Below, piece after piece: positions 8,193 through 17,020 of a DNA stretch of 64,000 nucleotides (within the stretch, counting starts at the first letter, position 1; each line of letters begins with the position of its first letter). This DNA is from DATGMP01 sp035293565 (GTDB lineage: Bacteria > Pseudomonadota > Alphaproteobacteria > BOG-932 > Roseiterribacteraceae). The notes beneath the pieces were generated by a model, which worked only from the letters and a program-made list of their open reading frames with translations, searched no databases and was not told the origin of the DNA. The position numbers and the translations under genes are program-made. The stretch is from contig DATGMP010000092.1 of NCBI GenBank assembly GCA_035293565.1, positions 33,996 to 97,995 of the forward strand. The letters run 5' to 3'.

Positions 8193-9392
8193 ATGGAAGC
8201 GACGGTGGAAAGAGGCCGGCTGACCGGCGCTTTGCGCTTGATCGTGCTCCTGTCCGGTGCGGCGCTTGCCGCCATGGTGCAGCTGGCGATTTTGCCGTCG
8301 CTGACCCAGATGGCCGCCTATTTCTCGAGTCAGAGCACTGGCGCGTTCGACAGCGCGACCATTGCGCAGACCGTGATGACCATTGCCGCGCCGACAATGG
8401 CGCTTGGCGCCCCGCTCGCGAGCTGGCTAATCGGGCGATCGAGCAAACGCACCGTTCTTTTGGCCTCACTGCTGCTCTACGCCGCCGCCGGCGCCGGTGG
8501 CGCCGCGGCACCCGACCTTTGGACTATGTTCGCGACGCGCCTGTTGCTTGGGCTTGCAGCCGCCGGATTCGGAACGGCGACGATGGCTTTCATCGGCAGC
8601 GATTACGCGGGGGCGCGGCGCGACAAGTTGCTTGGCCTGTATGTCTTCTTCGGCAGCGCCGGCGCGCTGGTAGAGCTCGCGGTCGCGGGCTGGCTGGCCT
8701 CGATCGACTGGCGCGTGCCTTTCTCGCTCTATTTCGTCGGCCTCGCGCTGTTTGCGCTCGCCTTCGTCTGTATGCGGGAATCGAAGCAGGAAGTCGCGGC
8801 CGGCGCGGCGGCGCACAGCGGATCGCTGCGCCCAGCCTATGGTCCCTTCGTTCTCATCTTCGTGCTGTCGATGATGATCTACATGATCTCGGTCCAAGGC
8901 CCGTTCCTGTTATCGGACAGCGGGCTGACCGATCCGAAGATTCACGCGCTGGTCGTCAATTGCAGCACTGTGGGCTCGATGATCACGGCCTTCACCTTCG
9001 CGTGGTTTCGCGCGCGGCTCGGGTTTGTGGCGATGCTGGTCGTGATCTGGGCGGCATTCGGAGTCAGTACTCTGGGATTCGGTATTGCCGGCAACCTCAC
9101 GGGCTTTGCGCCGATGGCCTTTCTCGGCGGAATCGCCGCGGGCTTCGTCACGCCGCTTGTTCAGTCCGCGATCGTGAACACTGTTTCCGCCGAAGCACGG
9201 ACGCAGGCCCTGGGAATTTCCTTCGGCCTGATCTTCCTGGCCCAGTTCCTGCAACCGCTGATCCTGGCGCCGGTCCGCGCCGCGCTCGGCATCAACCAGA
9301 CCTTCGTGTGGGTCGGCGCGATTGCTCTCGCGGCTGGATTGCTCACCATGCTCTGGGGCATGCGGCCGGCGCGGCGAGCGTCCGCGGCGTAG
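8193..9392 (+). CDS. MFS transporter (12-TM drug/solute type)
   Basis: 399 residues with about 12 hydrophobic segments, the MFS norm. The start is supported by GGGAAGGAAGG just upstream. Segment 2-3 region LASWLIGRSSKRTVLL is the MFS motif-A loop in degenerate form, and the N-terminal half contains the GLAAAGFGTATMAFIG helix. A drug/proton antiporter or sugar-type exporter is most likely. It is convergent with the TauD-type gene, whose stop lies one base away. It may share transcription with the frameshifted gene upstream (53-bp gap). The substrate is unknown. Confidence 0.88.
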   Translation: MEATVERGRLTGALRLIVLLSGAALAAMVQLAILPSLTQMAAYFSSQSTGAFDSATIAQTVMTIAAPTMALGAPLASWLIGRSSKRTVLLASLLLYAAAGAGGAAAPDLWTMFATRLLLGLAAAGFGTATMAFIGSDYAGARRDKLLGLYVFFGSAGALVELAVAGWLASIDWRVPFSLYFVGLALFALAFVCMRESKQEVAAGAAAHSGSLRPAYGPFVLIFVLSMMIYMISVQGPFLLSDSGLTDPKIHALVVNCSTVGSMITAFTFAWFRARLGFVAMLVVIWAAFGVSTLGFGIAGNLTGFAPMAFLGGIAAGFVTPLVQSAIVNTVSAEARTQALGISFGLIFLAQFLQPLILAPVRAALGINQTFVWVGAIALAAGLLTMLWGMRPARRASAA

Positions 9393-9393
9393 A

Positions 9394-10260
9394 TCAGCCG
9401 ACGGGGATTTCGGTGCCCTTGATCTCGGTGCGCTGCAAGACGCGACGATGTCGAGGATCGTAAGGCAACACGCGGTGCAGGGTCGGCCGGTTGTCCCACA
9501 GAACGACATCGCCGACCGTCCAGTGATGCTCATAGACGAAGCGCGGCTGGGTCACCCAGTCGAGCAGCCAGGCGTGCAGCTTCCTACCCTCCTCGAGCGG
9601 CATGCCTCCGACATAGTAAGCGACATTACCGCTGACATAGAGCGACTTACGCCCGTCCGCATGGATGCGCACCAGCGGGTGGGTGGCCGGCGGAAAGTTG
9701 CTGCGTTCCTCTTCCGACAAAGGCGGCAGATCCGGCGTGAGATGGCGTGTGAACTCGTAGGAATGCACCATGTGCTTGCCCGCGATCCGCTGCTTCATGT
9801 CTTGCGGTAGCGCCTCATAGGCGGCGATCGCGTTGGCGAAGCAGGTCTCCCCGCCCTCGGGCGTCACCTCCAGCGCGTGCAGCATCGAGGCATGGCTGGG
9901 CACCGCCCGATATGAGCCGTCGGTATGCCAGAGGCTGGTGAGCGTGGAGAAATAACGTGGGATCGGATGATCGGCCGCAAGCCTTCGTCCTTGCTCGTCG
10001 ACATTGCCGATGCGCAGTACTTCCGGATTCTTCGAAGACTTCTTGTCGTCCTCGACCGTGACGTCCAGCTCGCCGAAATTTTTCGTGAAGGCGATCTGCC
10101 GCGCTTCGGTCAGCGACTGGCCGGGAAAGACGAGCACGAGATGTTCTGACCACAGCGCGCCGATCTCGCCGATCGTCGCGGCGTCGAGATCTTGCGAGAG
10201 GTCGACGCCCGTCACCTCCGCGCCAATCGCCGGATGCAGCTTTCGCGCTCGAATCGCCAT
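9394..10260 (-). CDS. TauD/TfdA-type 2-oxoglutarate/Fe(II) dioxygenase
   Basis: 288 residues. The facial triad is visible: His112 and Asp114 in SLWHTDGSY and the distal His262 in RPTLHRV, with the 2-oxoglutarate-binding arginines in RHRRVLQRTE. The family hydroxylates sulfonates, phenoxyacetates or other carboxylated substrates, decarboxylating 2-oxoglutarate. No sulfonate ABC transporter is next to it, so taurine is not especially likely. It lies 71 bp downstream of a luciferase-like oxidoreductase on the same strand, and together they look like an oxidative catabolic pair with the LysR gene further upstream. Confidence 0.9.
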   Translation of the reverse strand: MAIRARKLHPAIGAEVTGVDLSQDLDAATIGEIGALWSEHLVLVFPGQSLTEARQIAFTKNFGELDVTVEDDKKSSKNPEVLRIGNVDEQGRRLAADHPIPRYFSTLTSLWHTDGSYRAVPSHASMLHALEVTPEGGETCFANAIAAYEALPQDMKQRIAGKHMVHSYEFTRHLTPDLPPLSEEERSNFPPATHPLVRIHADGRKSLYVSGNVAYYVGGMPLEEGRKLHAWLLDWVTQPRFVYEHHWTVGDVVLWDNRPTLHRVLPYDPRHRRVLQRTEIKGTEIPVG

Positions 10261-10331
10261 CCCCGCCCTCCTTCCCAGGGCTTCGACTATGAGGCTAGGC
10301 GCGGAAGAACCGGGTCGTCAAATGCCCGTGC

Positions 10332-11669
10332 CTACACCTTCTCGTGCGGGTCGACCACGACCTTGCCGCCGAGCTCGATCTGCTTCTTGCCGGCATGCGG
10401 GTCGTGGGACGGGATCGAGAAGCCGCCGCCGCGCTCGCCCAGCACTTCCGACTTGGACACGCTGATCTCGATGTCCTTGCGGCGGCCGTAGGATTCGACG
10501 ATCGGAATATCCGCGGTGGCAATCGGCGCCATGCGCTTCTTGCGGGCGAACGCCGCCTCGATATAGGGCGCGAGCTCGATGGCCTTCTCGCGCGCGCGGA
10601 CCTCCTCGCGGGCCTTGAAGGCAGGCAACAGCTCGCGGGCGAACAGTTCCAATGACTCGCAGATATGCTGGTGCTTGTTGCGGCCGACTTGCTGCACGAA
10701 GATGATCTGGTCCATGCCGATCTTCTCATAGCGCTCGAACTGCTCGCGTACCTGGTCGGGCGTGCCGATGCCGCCATGGCCGGAATTCTCTTCGATCGTG
10801 TGCTCGACCTCCTTGAATTTTCGCCACATCTCCGAGCGGCCGGGCTTGTGCTGGCCGTAAGACGCGACATAGCCCAGCGAATAGCCGAAGAACTTGAAGC
10901 CCTCTTTGCCCCGCGCCTCGGCCTCCGCCTCGTCGTGATGCACCGACATGGCGCTGACGATCGCGATGTTGGGATTGACCGTGTGCGCGATCGGCACGCA
11001 CTCGTCCGACTTGATGATGTCGTAATATTCCTTGACCCAATGCGCGGCCTGCTCAGGCTCGACGAAGGCGAAAGCCAGCGCGCCCAGCCCCATCCGTGCC
11101 GCGCGATGGATCGATTCACGCCGCGAGCAGGCGAGCCACATTGGCGGGTGCGGCTTCTGCACCGGCTTCGGCACGATGTTGCGGGCGGGCATCGAGAAGA
11201 AGCGGCCCTTGTAGCCGGGGTAGGGGGTCATCGCCAGCATATTGGCCGCCTGCTCGGCGCCCTCGCGCCACAGGTCGGTCTTGTCGGGCGGATTCTGGTT
11301 GAAGCCCTCCATCTCGAGCGCCGTCGCGGACTCGCCGGTGCCCCATTCGACGCGGCCGTTCGACACGAGGTCGAGCGCTGCGATGCGCTCGGCAGAGCGA
11401 GCCGGGTGATTGTAGTTGGGCGACATCAGCATGACGCCGTGGCCCAGCCGGATGCGTTTGGTCCTCTGCGAGCACGCGGCGAGGAAGACTTCAGGGGCAG
11501 GAGAGTGCGAATATTCCTCAAGGAAATGGTGCTCGACCTCCCAGACGCAGTCGATGCCGAGCTTGTCGGCCAGCTCCACCTGGTCCAGCGCCTCCTGATA
11601 GACGCGAAGCTCCGCGCCCTCCTCCCAGGGAGTGGGGCACTGATGCTCGTAAAACAGACCGAATTTCAT
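10332..11669 (-). CDS. LLM-class flavin-dependent oxidoreductase
   Basis: 445 residues, longer than the usual 330-380 because of a C-terminal extension (about residues 350-445) rich in charged residues. The barrel opens with MKFGLFYEHQCP; CVWEVEHHFLEEYSHSPAPE and LDLVSNGRVEWGTGES are classic FMN-type luciferase-like segments, and the central PKPVQKPHPPMWLA is a conserved loop. It probably works with a flavin reductase supplied elsewhere. It precedes the TauD-type dioxygenase on the same strand. An inverted repeat (11750-11768) lies upstream, between it and the LysR gene. The substrate is unknown. Confidence 0.88.
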   Translation of the reverse strand: MKFGLFYEHQCPTPWEEGAELRVYQEALDQVELADKLGIDCVWEVEHHFLEEYSHSPAPEVFLAACSQRTKRIRLGHGVMLMSPNYNHPARSAERIAALDLVSNGRVEWGTGESATALEMEGFNQNPPDKTDLWREGAEQAANMLAMTPYPGYKGRFFSMPARNIVPKPVQKPHPPMWLACSRRESIHRAARMGLGALAFAFVEPEQAAHWVKEYYDIIKSDECVPIAHTVNPNIAIVSAMSVHHDEAEAEARGKEGFKFFGYSLGYVASYGQHKPGRSEMWRKFKEVEHTIEENSGHGGIGTPDQVREQFERYEKIGMDQIIFVQQVGRNKHQHICESLELFARELLPAFKAREEVRAREKAIELAPYIEAAFARKKRMAPIATADIPIVESYGRRKDIEISVSKSEVLGERGGGFSIPSHDPHAGKKQIELGGKVVVDPHEKV

Positions 11670-11749
11670 GCCGCGAATCCTTCCTGACGCTCGGCCCTAG
11701 CTTTATGCCACTTGCGCGGGTTCGATAAGCGGCTGTGTGCAAGGAGCAT

Positions 11750-11768
11750 CTTTGCAGATTACGCAAAG
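11750..11768. promoter_or_regulatory. Inverted repeat upstream of LLM gene, candidate LysR box
   Basis: CTTTGC-N7-GCAAAG is a perfect 6-bp dyad and contains a T-N11-A core, the usual LysR recognition pattern. It lies about 80 bp upstream of the LLM start (11669) and directly after the LysR gene, so this regulator could act on the LLM-TauD pair. Confidence 0.45.
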
Positions 11769-11769
11769 C

Positions 11770-12756
11770 TTAACCCTCTCCGCCGCCTAGAGTGGGGCCG
11801 GAGAGGGTTTGCGCTGCTTTTGCCATCCGCTTCAGCTCCGCCTCCCGGCGACCGAAGGTGTCGACCAGAAAATCCAAAAAGACCCGCACCTTCGGCGCCA
11901 TGTAAGGCGTCTTGGGGAAGACTGCATAGATCGCCGGGTCGAAGCCGGTCGGCGTCATCTCGTATTCCGGGAGCAGCGGACGGATTTCGCCGGATTTCAG
12001 CTGATCGGCGATCAGCCAGACCGGCAGGAGGGCCATGCCGACGCCTTCCAGGGCGGCCCGCCGGATGGTGGGCACGTCATTCACCTGCAGGCTGCCGCTC
12101 ACGCGAAGCTCATGAATGCCGGCCTCGTCGCGCCAGAACCAGCTCGATTGCCCGACCTCGAGCACGCCCTCCTGCGGGATCGACAGGCAATTGTGCTCCA
12201 GAAGATCGCGCGGGTGCCGGATCGGCGGGTGGGCGGCAAGGTAGCTCTCGGAGGCGAACAGTACGCGCGCGGTGCCCGAGGACAGGCGGCGGATGACGAG
12301 ATCGGGCTCGGCCGGCTGGCCTATGCGGATGGAGACGTCGATCCGGTCGTCCAGCACGTCGCGAGGCTCCTCGGTCAACCAAAGCCTGAGATTGATGTCT
12401 GGATAAAGCTTGAGGAAATGCGGGAGGGCGTCGGTCAGGAACTCGCTCGCGATCGAGAGGCGCGTATGGACGGCCAGAAGCCCGCTCGGCTTGCCCTGAT
12501 AGGCCGAGACCGCGTTCGCAAGCGTGTCGATCTCATCCAGGATCGCGCGGGCTTTCTCGAAATACATCTCGCCGACCTGGGTGAGCGCCAGCCTGCGGCT
12601 GGTCCGGTTCAACAGGCGCGCGCCGACGCTCTCTTCCAGCGCCGCGATCTTGCGCGAGACCGAGGCGGAGGAAAGCCCCATCGCGCGACCGGCCGCTGAC
12701 AGGCTGCCGGCCCGGACCACGCGTGTGAAAACACGCATCCCCTCGGTCGAATCCAT
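11770..12756 (-). CDS. LysR-family transcriptional regulator
   Basis: 328 residues, standard LTTR size. The N-terminal winged helix-turn-helix (residues 1-60) includes FTRVVRAGSLSAAGRAMGL and ALEESVGARLLNRTSR. The remainder is the periplasmic-binding-like effector domain. It follows the EmrB-type gene by 56 bp on the same strand and lies upstream of the LLM gene, with a CTTTGC/GCAAAG dyad between them. It could belong with either unit; the dyad favours control of the LLM/TauD genes. The effector is not predictable. Confidence 0.93.
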   Translation of the reverse strand: MDSTEGMRVFTRVVRAGSLSAAGRAMGLSSASVSRKIAALEESVGARLLNRTSRRLALTQVGEMYFEKARAILDEIDTLANAVSAYQGKPSGLLAVHTRLSIASEFLTDALPHFLKLYPDINLRLWLTEEPRDVLDDRIDVSIRIGQPAEPDLVIRRLSSGTARVLFASESYLAAHPPIRHPRDLLEHNCLSIPQEGVLEVGQSSWFWRDEAGIHELRVSGSLQVNDVPTIRRAALEGVGMALLPVWLIADQLKSGEIRPLLPEYEMTPTGFDPAIYAVFPKTPYMAPKVRVFLDFLVDTFGRREAELKRMAKAAQTLSGPTLGGGEG

Positions 12757-12796
12757 GATCCTACCTCTTCACTTCTTGCAAAGGCGATCATGGACC

Positions 12797-12811
12797 CCCG
12801 GCCTGGCCGGG
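12797..12811 (-). terminator. GC-rich hairpin after the EmrB-type gene
   Basis: CCCGGCC-T-GGCCGGG is a perfect dyad one base past the stop of the EmrB-type gene (12813). A T-tract is missing, so it may be a stabilising or pausing hairpin rather than a full terminator. Confidence 0.4.
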
Positions 12812-12812
12812 A

Positions 12813-14387
12813 TCAATGGACGGCGACGGAAACGCTCTGCGGCTCGACCTTCTTCAGGAGGAAAACCGCGCCGATCGTGAGGAACAGGCCGATGCCGAAG
12901 AGGTAAAGGACGTCGGTGTAGGCCATGACCAGGCTCTGCCGGGCGATCTCGGCGTGGATGACCGACAAAGCTTCCATCTGTCCGTGGGCCGTGTCCGCGC
13001 CGCTGCCCAGCATCGGTCCCATGGCGACGACGCGCTCCTGAAGCAGGCGGGAGTTCCCGGTGACACGTTCGGAGATCATCTGGAAATGGAAGATCGATCG
13101 CCGGTCGAGAATCGCCGCGGTGACGGCGAGTCCGACCGAGGCGCCGAGATTGCGGACGACATTGAACAGGCCCGACGCGTCGGCGGCATTCTCGGGCTTC
13201 AGGCCCGCCGTCATCGCTTGAGTCAGCGGAATGAAGACGAAGGAGAGGCCCGCGCCTCGGATCACCTGCGGCCAGAACAGCTCGTCGGCGACGCTGTCTG
13301 CCGTGAGGTCGGTGTTCATGAAGCACCCGATCCCCAGCAACGCGAAGCCGAGCGCAATGGTGCTGCGCGTGCCCATCCGATTCTGCAGTGGCGGCGCCAC
13401 CAGCATCGTCAGCATCGAGGCGCCGTTCAGCGACACCATGGCATAGCCGATCTGCTGGGACGTGTAGTGCGCGATCGTGCCGAGGAAAGCAGGCGCGATG
13501 AAGACTCCCAGATAGAGGATCGCGCCGAAAATGAAGCTGATGAGGAGGCTCGCCGAGAAATTCCGGTCGCGCATCAAGTTCAGCCGGATCACCGGGTTGC
13601 GGTGCCTCAGCTCGATCGCGATGAGGGTCACGAAAGCAATTGCGCTAACGATCGACAGGCGCGTGATGAGTTCGGAATCGAACCAGGATTCGCGCTGGCC
13701 TTCCTCGACCACGATCATGAGGCAGGCGAGCCAGATCGCGAGCAGCATCAGTCCGATCCAGTCCGTCGAGCGCAGCTCCGCCCTATCGGGCCGCATATAA
13801 GGCAGGGTCGCGAGTAGGAGCGCGACCAGCACAGCGCCGATCGGCAGGTTCAAGAGAAACAGGACCGGCCAGCCGAGATGATCGGTGATCCAGCCGCCGA
13901 GCATGGGGCCGAGCGCAGGGGTGATCATCGCGCCGGTGGAGAAGAGTGCGAAACCGGTGAGTTGCTTGGACCGCGGCAGCACCGTCATGATGATGGTCTG
14001 CGCCGATGGTATGAGCGCCGCGCCGGTGAGACCCTGGCCGACGCGAAAGGCGATCATCTCGATCAGATTGGTCGAGAGCGCGCACAGGAAGGAGAAACCG
14101 ACGAAGAGCGACACGGCCGCGACCAGCAGCGTGCGCAAACCGACAAGCCGCGTCAGCCAGGCGCTCATCGGGATCACGACGATCTCGGCCGCCAGATAGC
14201 CTGTGACGATCCAGGTGCCTTCCGAAACGGTGGCGCCGATCTCGCCCTGGATCTGGGGCATCGAGGAGAGGACGATCGAGGTGTCGAGCGTCACCATCGC
14301 CGCGCCGATCGTTCCGGCAAGCACCGCAATCCAGGCGCGGAGGTCGGCGGTTTCTTCAGCGATGGTTACAGTCTCGACCGCGGCCAT
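12813..14387 (-). CDS. DHA2-family MFS multidrug exporter, EmrB type
   Basis: 524 residues from the ATG at 14387, four bases after the stop of the membrane-fusion gene; a longer open frame to 14588 overlaps that gene and is rejected. About 14 membrane segments are visible. MVTLDTSIVLSSMPQIQGEI is the first helix, followed by TWIVTGYLAAEIVVIPMSAWL and the GQGLTGAALIPSAQ signature of the DHA2 group. With the EmrA-type adaptor it should form an inner-membrane pump reaching an outer-membrane channel for hydrophobic drugs or uncouplers. No TolC-like gene is in the window. Confidence 0.93.
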   Translation of the reverse strand: MAAVETVTIAEETADLRAWIAVLAGTIGAAMVTLDTSIVLSSMPQIQGEIGATVSEGTWIVTGYLAAEIVVIPMSAWLTRLVGLRTLLVAAVSLFVGFSFLCALSTNLIEMIAFRVGQGLTGAALIPSAQTIIMTVLPRSKQLTGFALFSTGAMITPALGPMLGGWITDHLGWPVLFLLNLPIGAVLVALLLATLPYMRPDRAELRSTDWIGLMLLAIWLACLMIVVEEGQRESWFDSELITRLSIVSAIAFVTLIAIELRHRNPVIRLNLMRDRNFSASLLISFIFGAILYLGVFIAPAFLGTIAHYTSQQIGYAMVSLNGASMLTMLVAPPLQNRMGTRSTIALGFALLGIGCFMNTDLTADSVADELFWPQVIRGAGLSFVFIPLTQAMTAGLKPENAADASGLFNVVRNLGASVGLAVTAAILDRRSIFHFQMISERVTGNSRLLQERVVAMGPMLGSGADTAHGQMEALSVIHAEIARQSLVMAYTDVLYLFGIGLFLTIGAVFLLKKVEPQSVSVAVH

Positions 14388-14391
14388 GCGG

Positions 14392-15483
14392 TTAGTGGTC
14401 CGCCGAGCGCGTATCGACTGTCGCCGTAACCGACAGTCCGGGTAGAAGCAGCGCGCGCTGCGCGGCATCGGCATCGACGCGGATGCGCACCGGCACGCGC
14501 TGGACGATCTTGGTGAAGTTGCCGGTCGCATTTTCGGGCGGCAGCAGCGCGAATTCGGCGCCGGTGCCGGGTGAGAGGCTCTCGACATGACCGCCGATTT
14601 GGAGATCGGGCAGTGCGTCCACGCGGATCTCGACCGGCTGGCCGATCCGCATGCGCCCGATCTGGGTCTCCTTGTAATTGGCCTCCAGATAGATGTCCTG
14701 CAGCGGCATCACCGACATCAGCCGCGTTCCGGCCTGAACATACTGGCCGATCGAAACCGTCTTATCGCCGACGCGCCCCTTGATGCGGCTCTTCAGCACC
14801 GTCGCGTCGTAATCGATCTGAGCCGCTTGCGCTGTTGCCTCAGCCGCTTCACGCGCGCTTTCGGCCTGGCCGACCTGCGCGTCGAGCACGTCGATCTGGC
14901 GTTGTGCGCTTATCACCGCGGCGCGGGCGTTGGCGAGGTCGGCCTGGCGCTGAGTCAGGAGCGTGTGGGCCTGGTCGACTTGCTGGCGGGAAACCGCGCC
15001 GCTTTCGGACAATTGGCCGAAGCGATCCGCTTCGCGCCCGGCATAGGCTTCCTGGGCCGCGGCGACGGCGGCGGCGCTGTTCGCCTGGTCGAGGATAGCC
15101 TTCTGGCGCGCGATCTGTGCCTGGAGCTGCTTTACATCGGCCGCGGCGGAGTCGACCTGAGCCTTCGCTTTGGCGAGCTCCGCCTTGTACGGACCGTCCT
15201 CGATCCGGACCAGCACCTGACCCGCCTCGACATCCTGATTCGAGACGACGGCCACTTCTGAAACGTAGCCCGAGATGCGGGGCGCGACGACCATCGGGTC
15301 GGCCTTCAGGTAGGCGTCGTTGGTGGATTCCAGGAAACGCCCGACCATCAGCCAATGGGCGCCGAACGCGATGGCCGCGATCACGCCGAGCCCAATCAGG
15401 ACGGTGATGCCGAACCGCGCGGGGCGCGATTTGAAGCGTGCCGAACTGGGTGCTGCGCTGTCGGGCGTGTCGATGGCCGTCAT
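14392..15483 (-). CDS. HlyD-family membrane fusion protein, EmrA type
   Basis: 363 residues from the ATG at 15483; longer in-frame starts run into the promoter region and the divergent TetR gene. One N-terminal membrane helix (about 25-45, ITVLIGLGVIAAIAFGAHWL) is followed by the lipoyl half-motif VSNQDVEAGQVLVRIEDGPY. A long coiled coil rich in Ala/Gln comes next, then the second lipoyl half and beta-barrel (GRVGDKTVSIGQYVQAGT). It is the adaptor partner of the EmrB-type pump four bases downstream. It is divergent from a TetR regulator, the usual arrangement for inducible emrAB. Confidence 0.92.
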   Translation of the reverse strand: MTAIDTPDSAAPSSARFKSRPARFGITVLIGLGVIAAIAFGAHWLMVGRFLESTNDAYLKADPMVVAPRISGYVSEVAVVSNQDVEAGQVLVRIEDGPYKAELAKAKAQVDSAAADVKQLQAQIARQKAILDQANSAAAVAAAQEAYAGREADRFGQLSESGAVSRQQVDQAHTLLTQRQADLANARAAVISAQRQIDVLDAQVGQAESAREAAEATAQAAQIDYDATVLKSRIKGRVGDKTVSIGQYVQAGTRLMSVMPLQDIYLEANYKETQIGRMRIGQPVEIRVDALPDLQIGGHVESLSPGTGAEFALLPPENATGNFTKIVQRVPVRIRVDADAAQRALLLPGLSVTATVDTRSADH

Positions 15484-15511
15484 CTCGAGCTTCGTTGCGG
15501 TCGAGAAAAAA

Positions 15512-15525
15512 GAACGATACGGTTC
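15512..15525. promoter_or_regulatory. GAAC/GTTC dyad between emrA-type and TetR genes
   Basis: GAACGATACGGTTC lies in the 68-bp divergent region (15484-15551). Arms are only 4 bp, so as a TetR operator it is a weak candidate supported mainly by position. Confidence 0.25.
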
Positions 15526-15551
15526 CGCTCCGATATGGGCAAGTGACATCG

Positions 15552-16199
15552 ATGAAAGCCGTCGCATCCTCCCAGCCGCGCAAGCTCGGCCGCCCGCCAC
15601 GCGACGAGGCGGAGGAGCTCACGCAGCACATCGTCGCCACCGCGGCGGCCCTGTTCATCCGCGGCGGCTATGCCGGCACGTCGATCGAGGCGGTGGCGCA
15701 AGAGGCGCAGGTCGGCAAGAACACGATCTATCGTCGCTATTCGACGAAGCCCGATCTATTTCAGGCGGTGGTCGATCGCGAGATGGAGATCGTGCTGCCG
15801 CCGATCGAGACGATCATCACGGGGGAGGACCCGACTGCCATCCTCCGCCATCTCGCGACCACTTTGGTCGAAGCGGCGCTCCGGCCGGAGACAACTGCGC
15901 TGCAGCGCCTCGTTATTGCCGAAGCCGAGCGCTTTCCGGAAATCGCCGCCATCTGCATCGCGCGCGCCAACGAGCATGCCATCGCTTTTGCACGCGCGGT
16001 TCTGGAGCGTCTACGGAAAGATGGCGTTCGCGCCTCGGCCGAGCTCGATTTTGCGGCGGAGCAGTTCGTCGCGTGCGTGGCCTACGGCCCGCACATCTAT
16101 GCGCTGCATGGCCGCCGCGATTTGGCGACGCGCAGGCAGATTGCACGCTATGTAGAGCGTGTCGTTGCGCTGTTCATGAACGGGTGGGTGGGGCGGTAG
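15552..16199 (+). CDS. TetR-family regulator of the efflux pair
   Basis: 215 residues from the ATG at 15552. The N-terminus is basic (PRKLGRPPRDEAEEL), then the HTH spans about residues 20-65 with AALFIRGGYAGTSIEAVAQE and KNTIYRRYSTKPDLFQ. The C-terminal domain resembles the TetR_C group found in AcrR-like efflux regulators. It diverges from the EmrA-type gene with a 68-bp intergenic region, so autoregulation and repression of the pump are likely. Confidence 0.9.
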   Translation: MKAVASSQPRKLGRPPRDEAEELTQHIVATAAALFIRGGYAGTSIEAVAQEAQVGKNTIYRRYSTKPDLFQAVVDREMEIVLPPIETIITGEDPTAILRHLATTLVEAALRPETTALQRLVIAEAERFPEIAAICIARANEHAIAFARAVLERLRKDGVRASAELDFAAEQFVACVAYGPHIYALHGRRDLATRRQIARYVERVVALFMNGWVGR

Positions 16200-16204
16200 C
16201 CTCG

Positions 16205-17020
16205 CTACAAAACGATATTCGCCACTTCCCAGTGGGTGCCTTCATTGCCGATATAAACCCAGTGGCCCTCGCCGGAGATGTCGCCTGGCGTCTGATTCAC
16301 GAGATAGGTGTAGAGCGGGTGGCCTTTCCAGGCCCATTGCATGCTGCCGTCGTCGCGCGCGACCAAAGTCCAGTCGTCGGCTGCTTTCGCGTCCTTGGGC
16401 GCCACGAGCGGCGCCCAGCTCTTCTCACAATCGCCCGAGCAGGCCGAGGGCGGCGGGCTCGGCTGATGGCGCACCGTTCCGTTCGAGCCCGCATTATACC
16501 AGAACTTGATCTCCATATAGAGCGTGCGGCCGTCGGCGGTCGTGAAGGTTGGCCCGTACTCGGTGTGACGGATCACGATGCCGGGCGGCACGAAGACGCG
16601 GTCGACGACCGCGTGCCAGCCGCCGCTCATCCCCTCACCCTTGGCCTCGCCGGGCGTGCGGTCTCCGGTGAAGGTGTAGAGCGGCTTGCCCTTCAGCGCC
16701 CATTGTAGGCTGCCATCGTCGCGATGGACGATCGACCAGTCGCCGACCGGCTTGGCGATGCGGGCCGCGGCAAAGGGGATCCAGGTCCGGGCGCAGGCGG
16801 CATTGCAGGCCGATTTGCCGTTCGAATCCTGGTCCGACGTATAGAGCGTCATGCCGCGCGAATCCGCGAATCCATCGCCATAGATGGTCTTTTGCGAGAC
16901 CACGCCGGCAATGAGGAGCGGCTGCGGCGCGGCGGCCGGTTGGGCCGCCGGCGTATCCGCCCGCGAAGCAGCGGCGGCGGATGCGGCCAACGCGGCGGCA
17001 AGCAGAAGAGCACGCAACAT
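16205..17020 (-). CDS. Exported secreted-repeat protein (PF03640/COG4315 type)
   Basis: 271 residues. A signal peptide (residues 1-22, Ala/Leu-rich with an AxA-type site) is followed by two copies of a module containing SLQWALKGKPLYTF / SMQWAWKGHPLYTY. Each module is preceded by a Cys pair in a CNAACARTW / CSGDCEKSW context. This is the secreted-repeat family of unknown function. Its start overlaps the DUF1552 stop by one base (TGATG), so it is translationally coupled as the last gene of a four-gene exported-protein operon. Paired Cys suggest disulfides or metal binding; that is inference. Confidence 0.85.
   Translation of the reverse strand: MLRALLLAAALAASAAAASRADTPAAQPAAAPQPLLIAGVVSQKTIYGDGFADSRGMTLYTSDQDSNGKSACNAACARTWIPFAAARIAKPVGDWSIVHRDDGSLQWALKGKPLYTFTGDRTPGEAKGEGMSGGWHAVVDRVFVPPGIVIRHTEYGPTFTTADGRTLYMEIKFWYNAGSNGTVRHQPSPPPSACSGDCEKSWAPLVAPKDAKAADDWTLVARDDGSMQWAWKGHPLYTYLVNQTPGDISGEGHWVYIGNEGTHWEVANIVL

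Noticed and set aside
14388..14588. Extended start of the EmrB-type gene to 14588
   Set aside because: It would overlap the EmrA-type coding sequence for about 200 bp; the ATG at 14387, four bases after that stop, fits the family.
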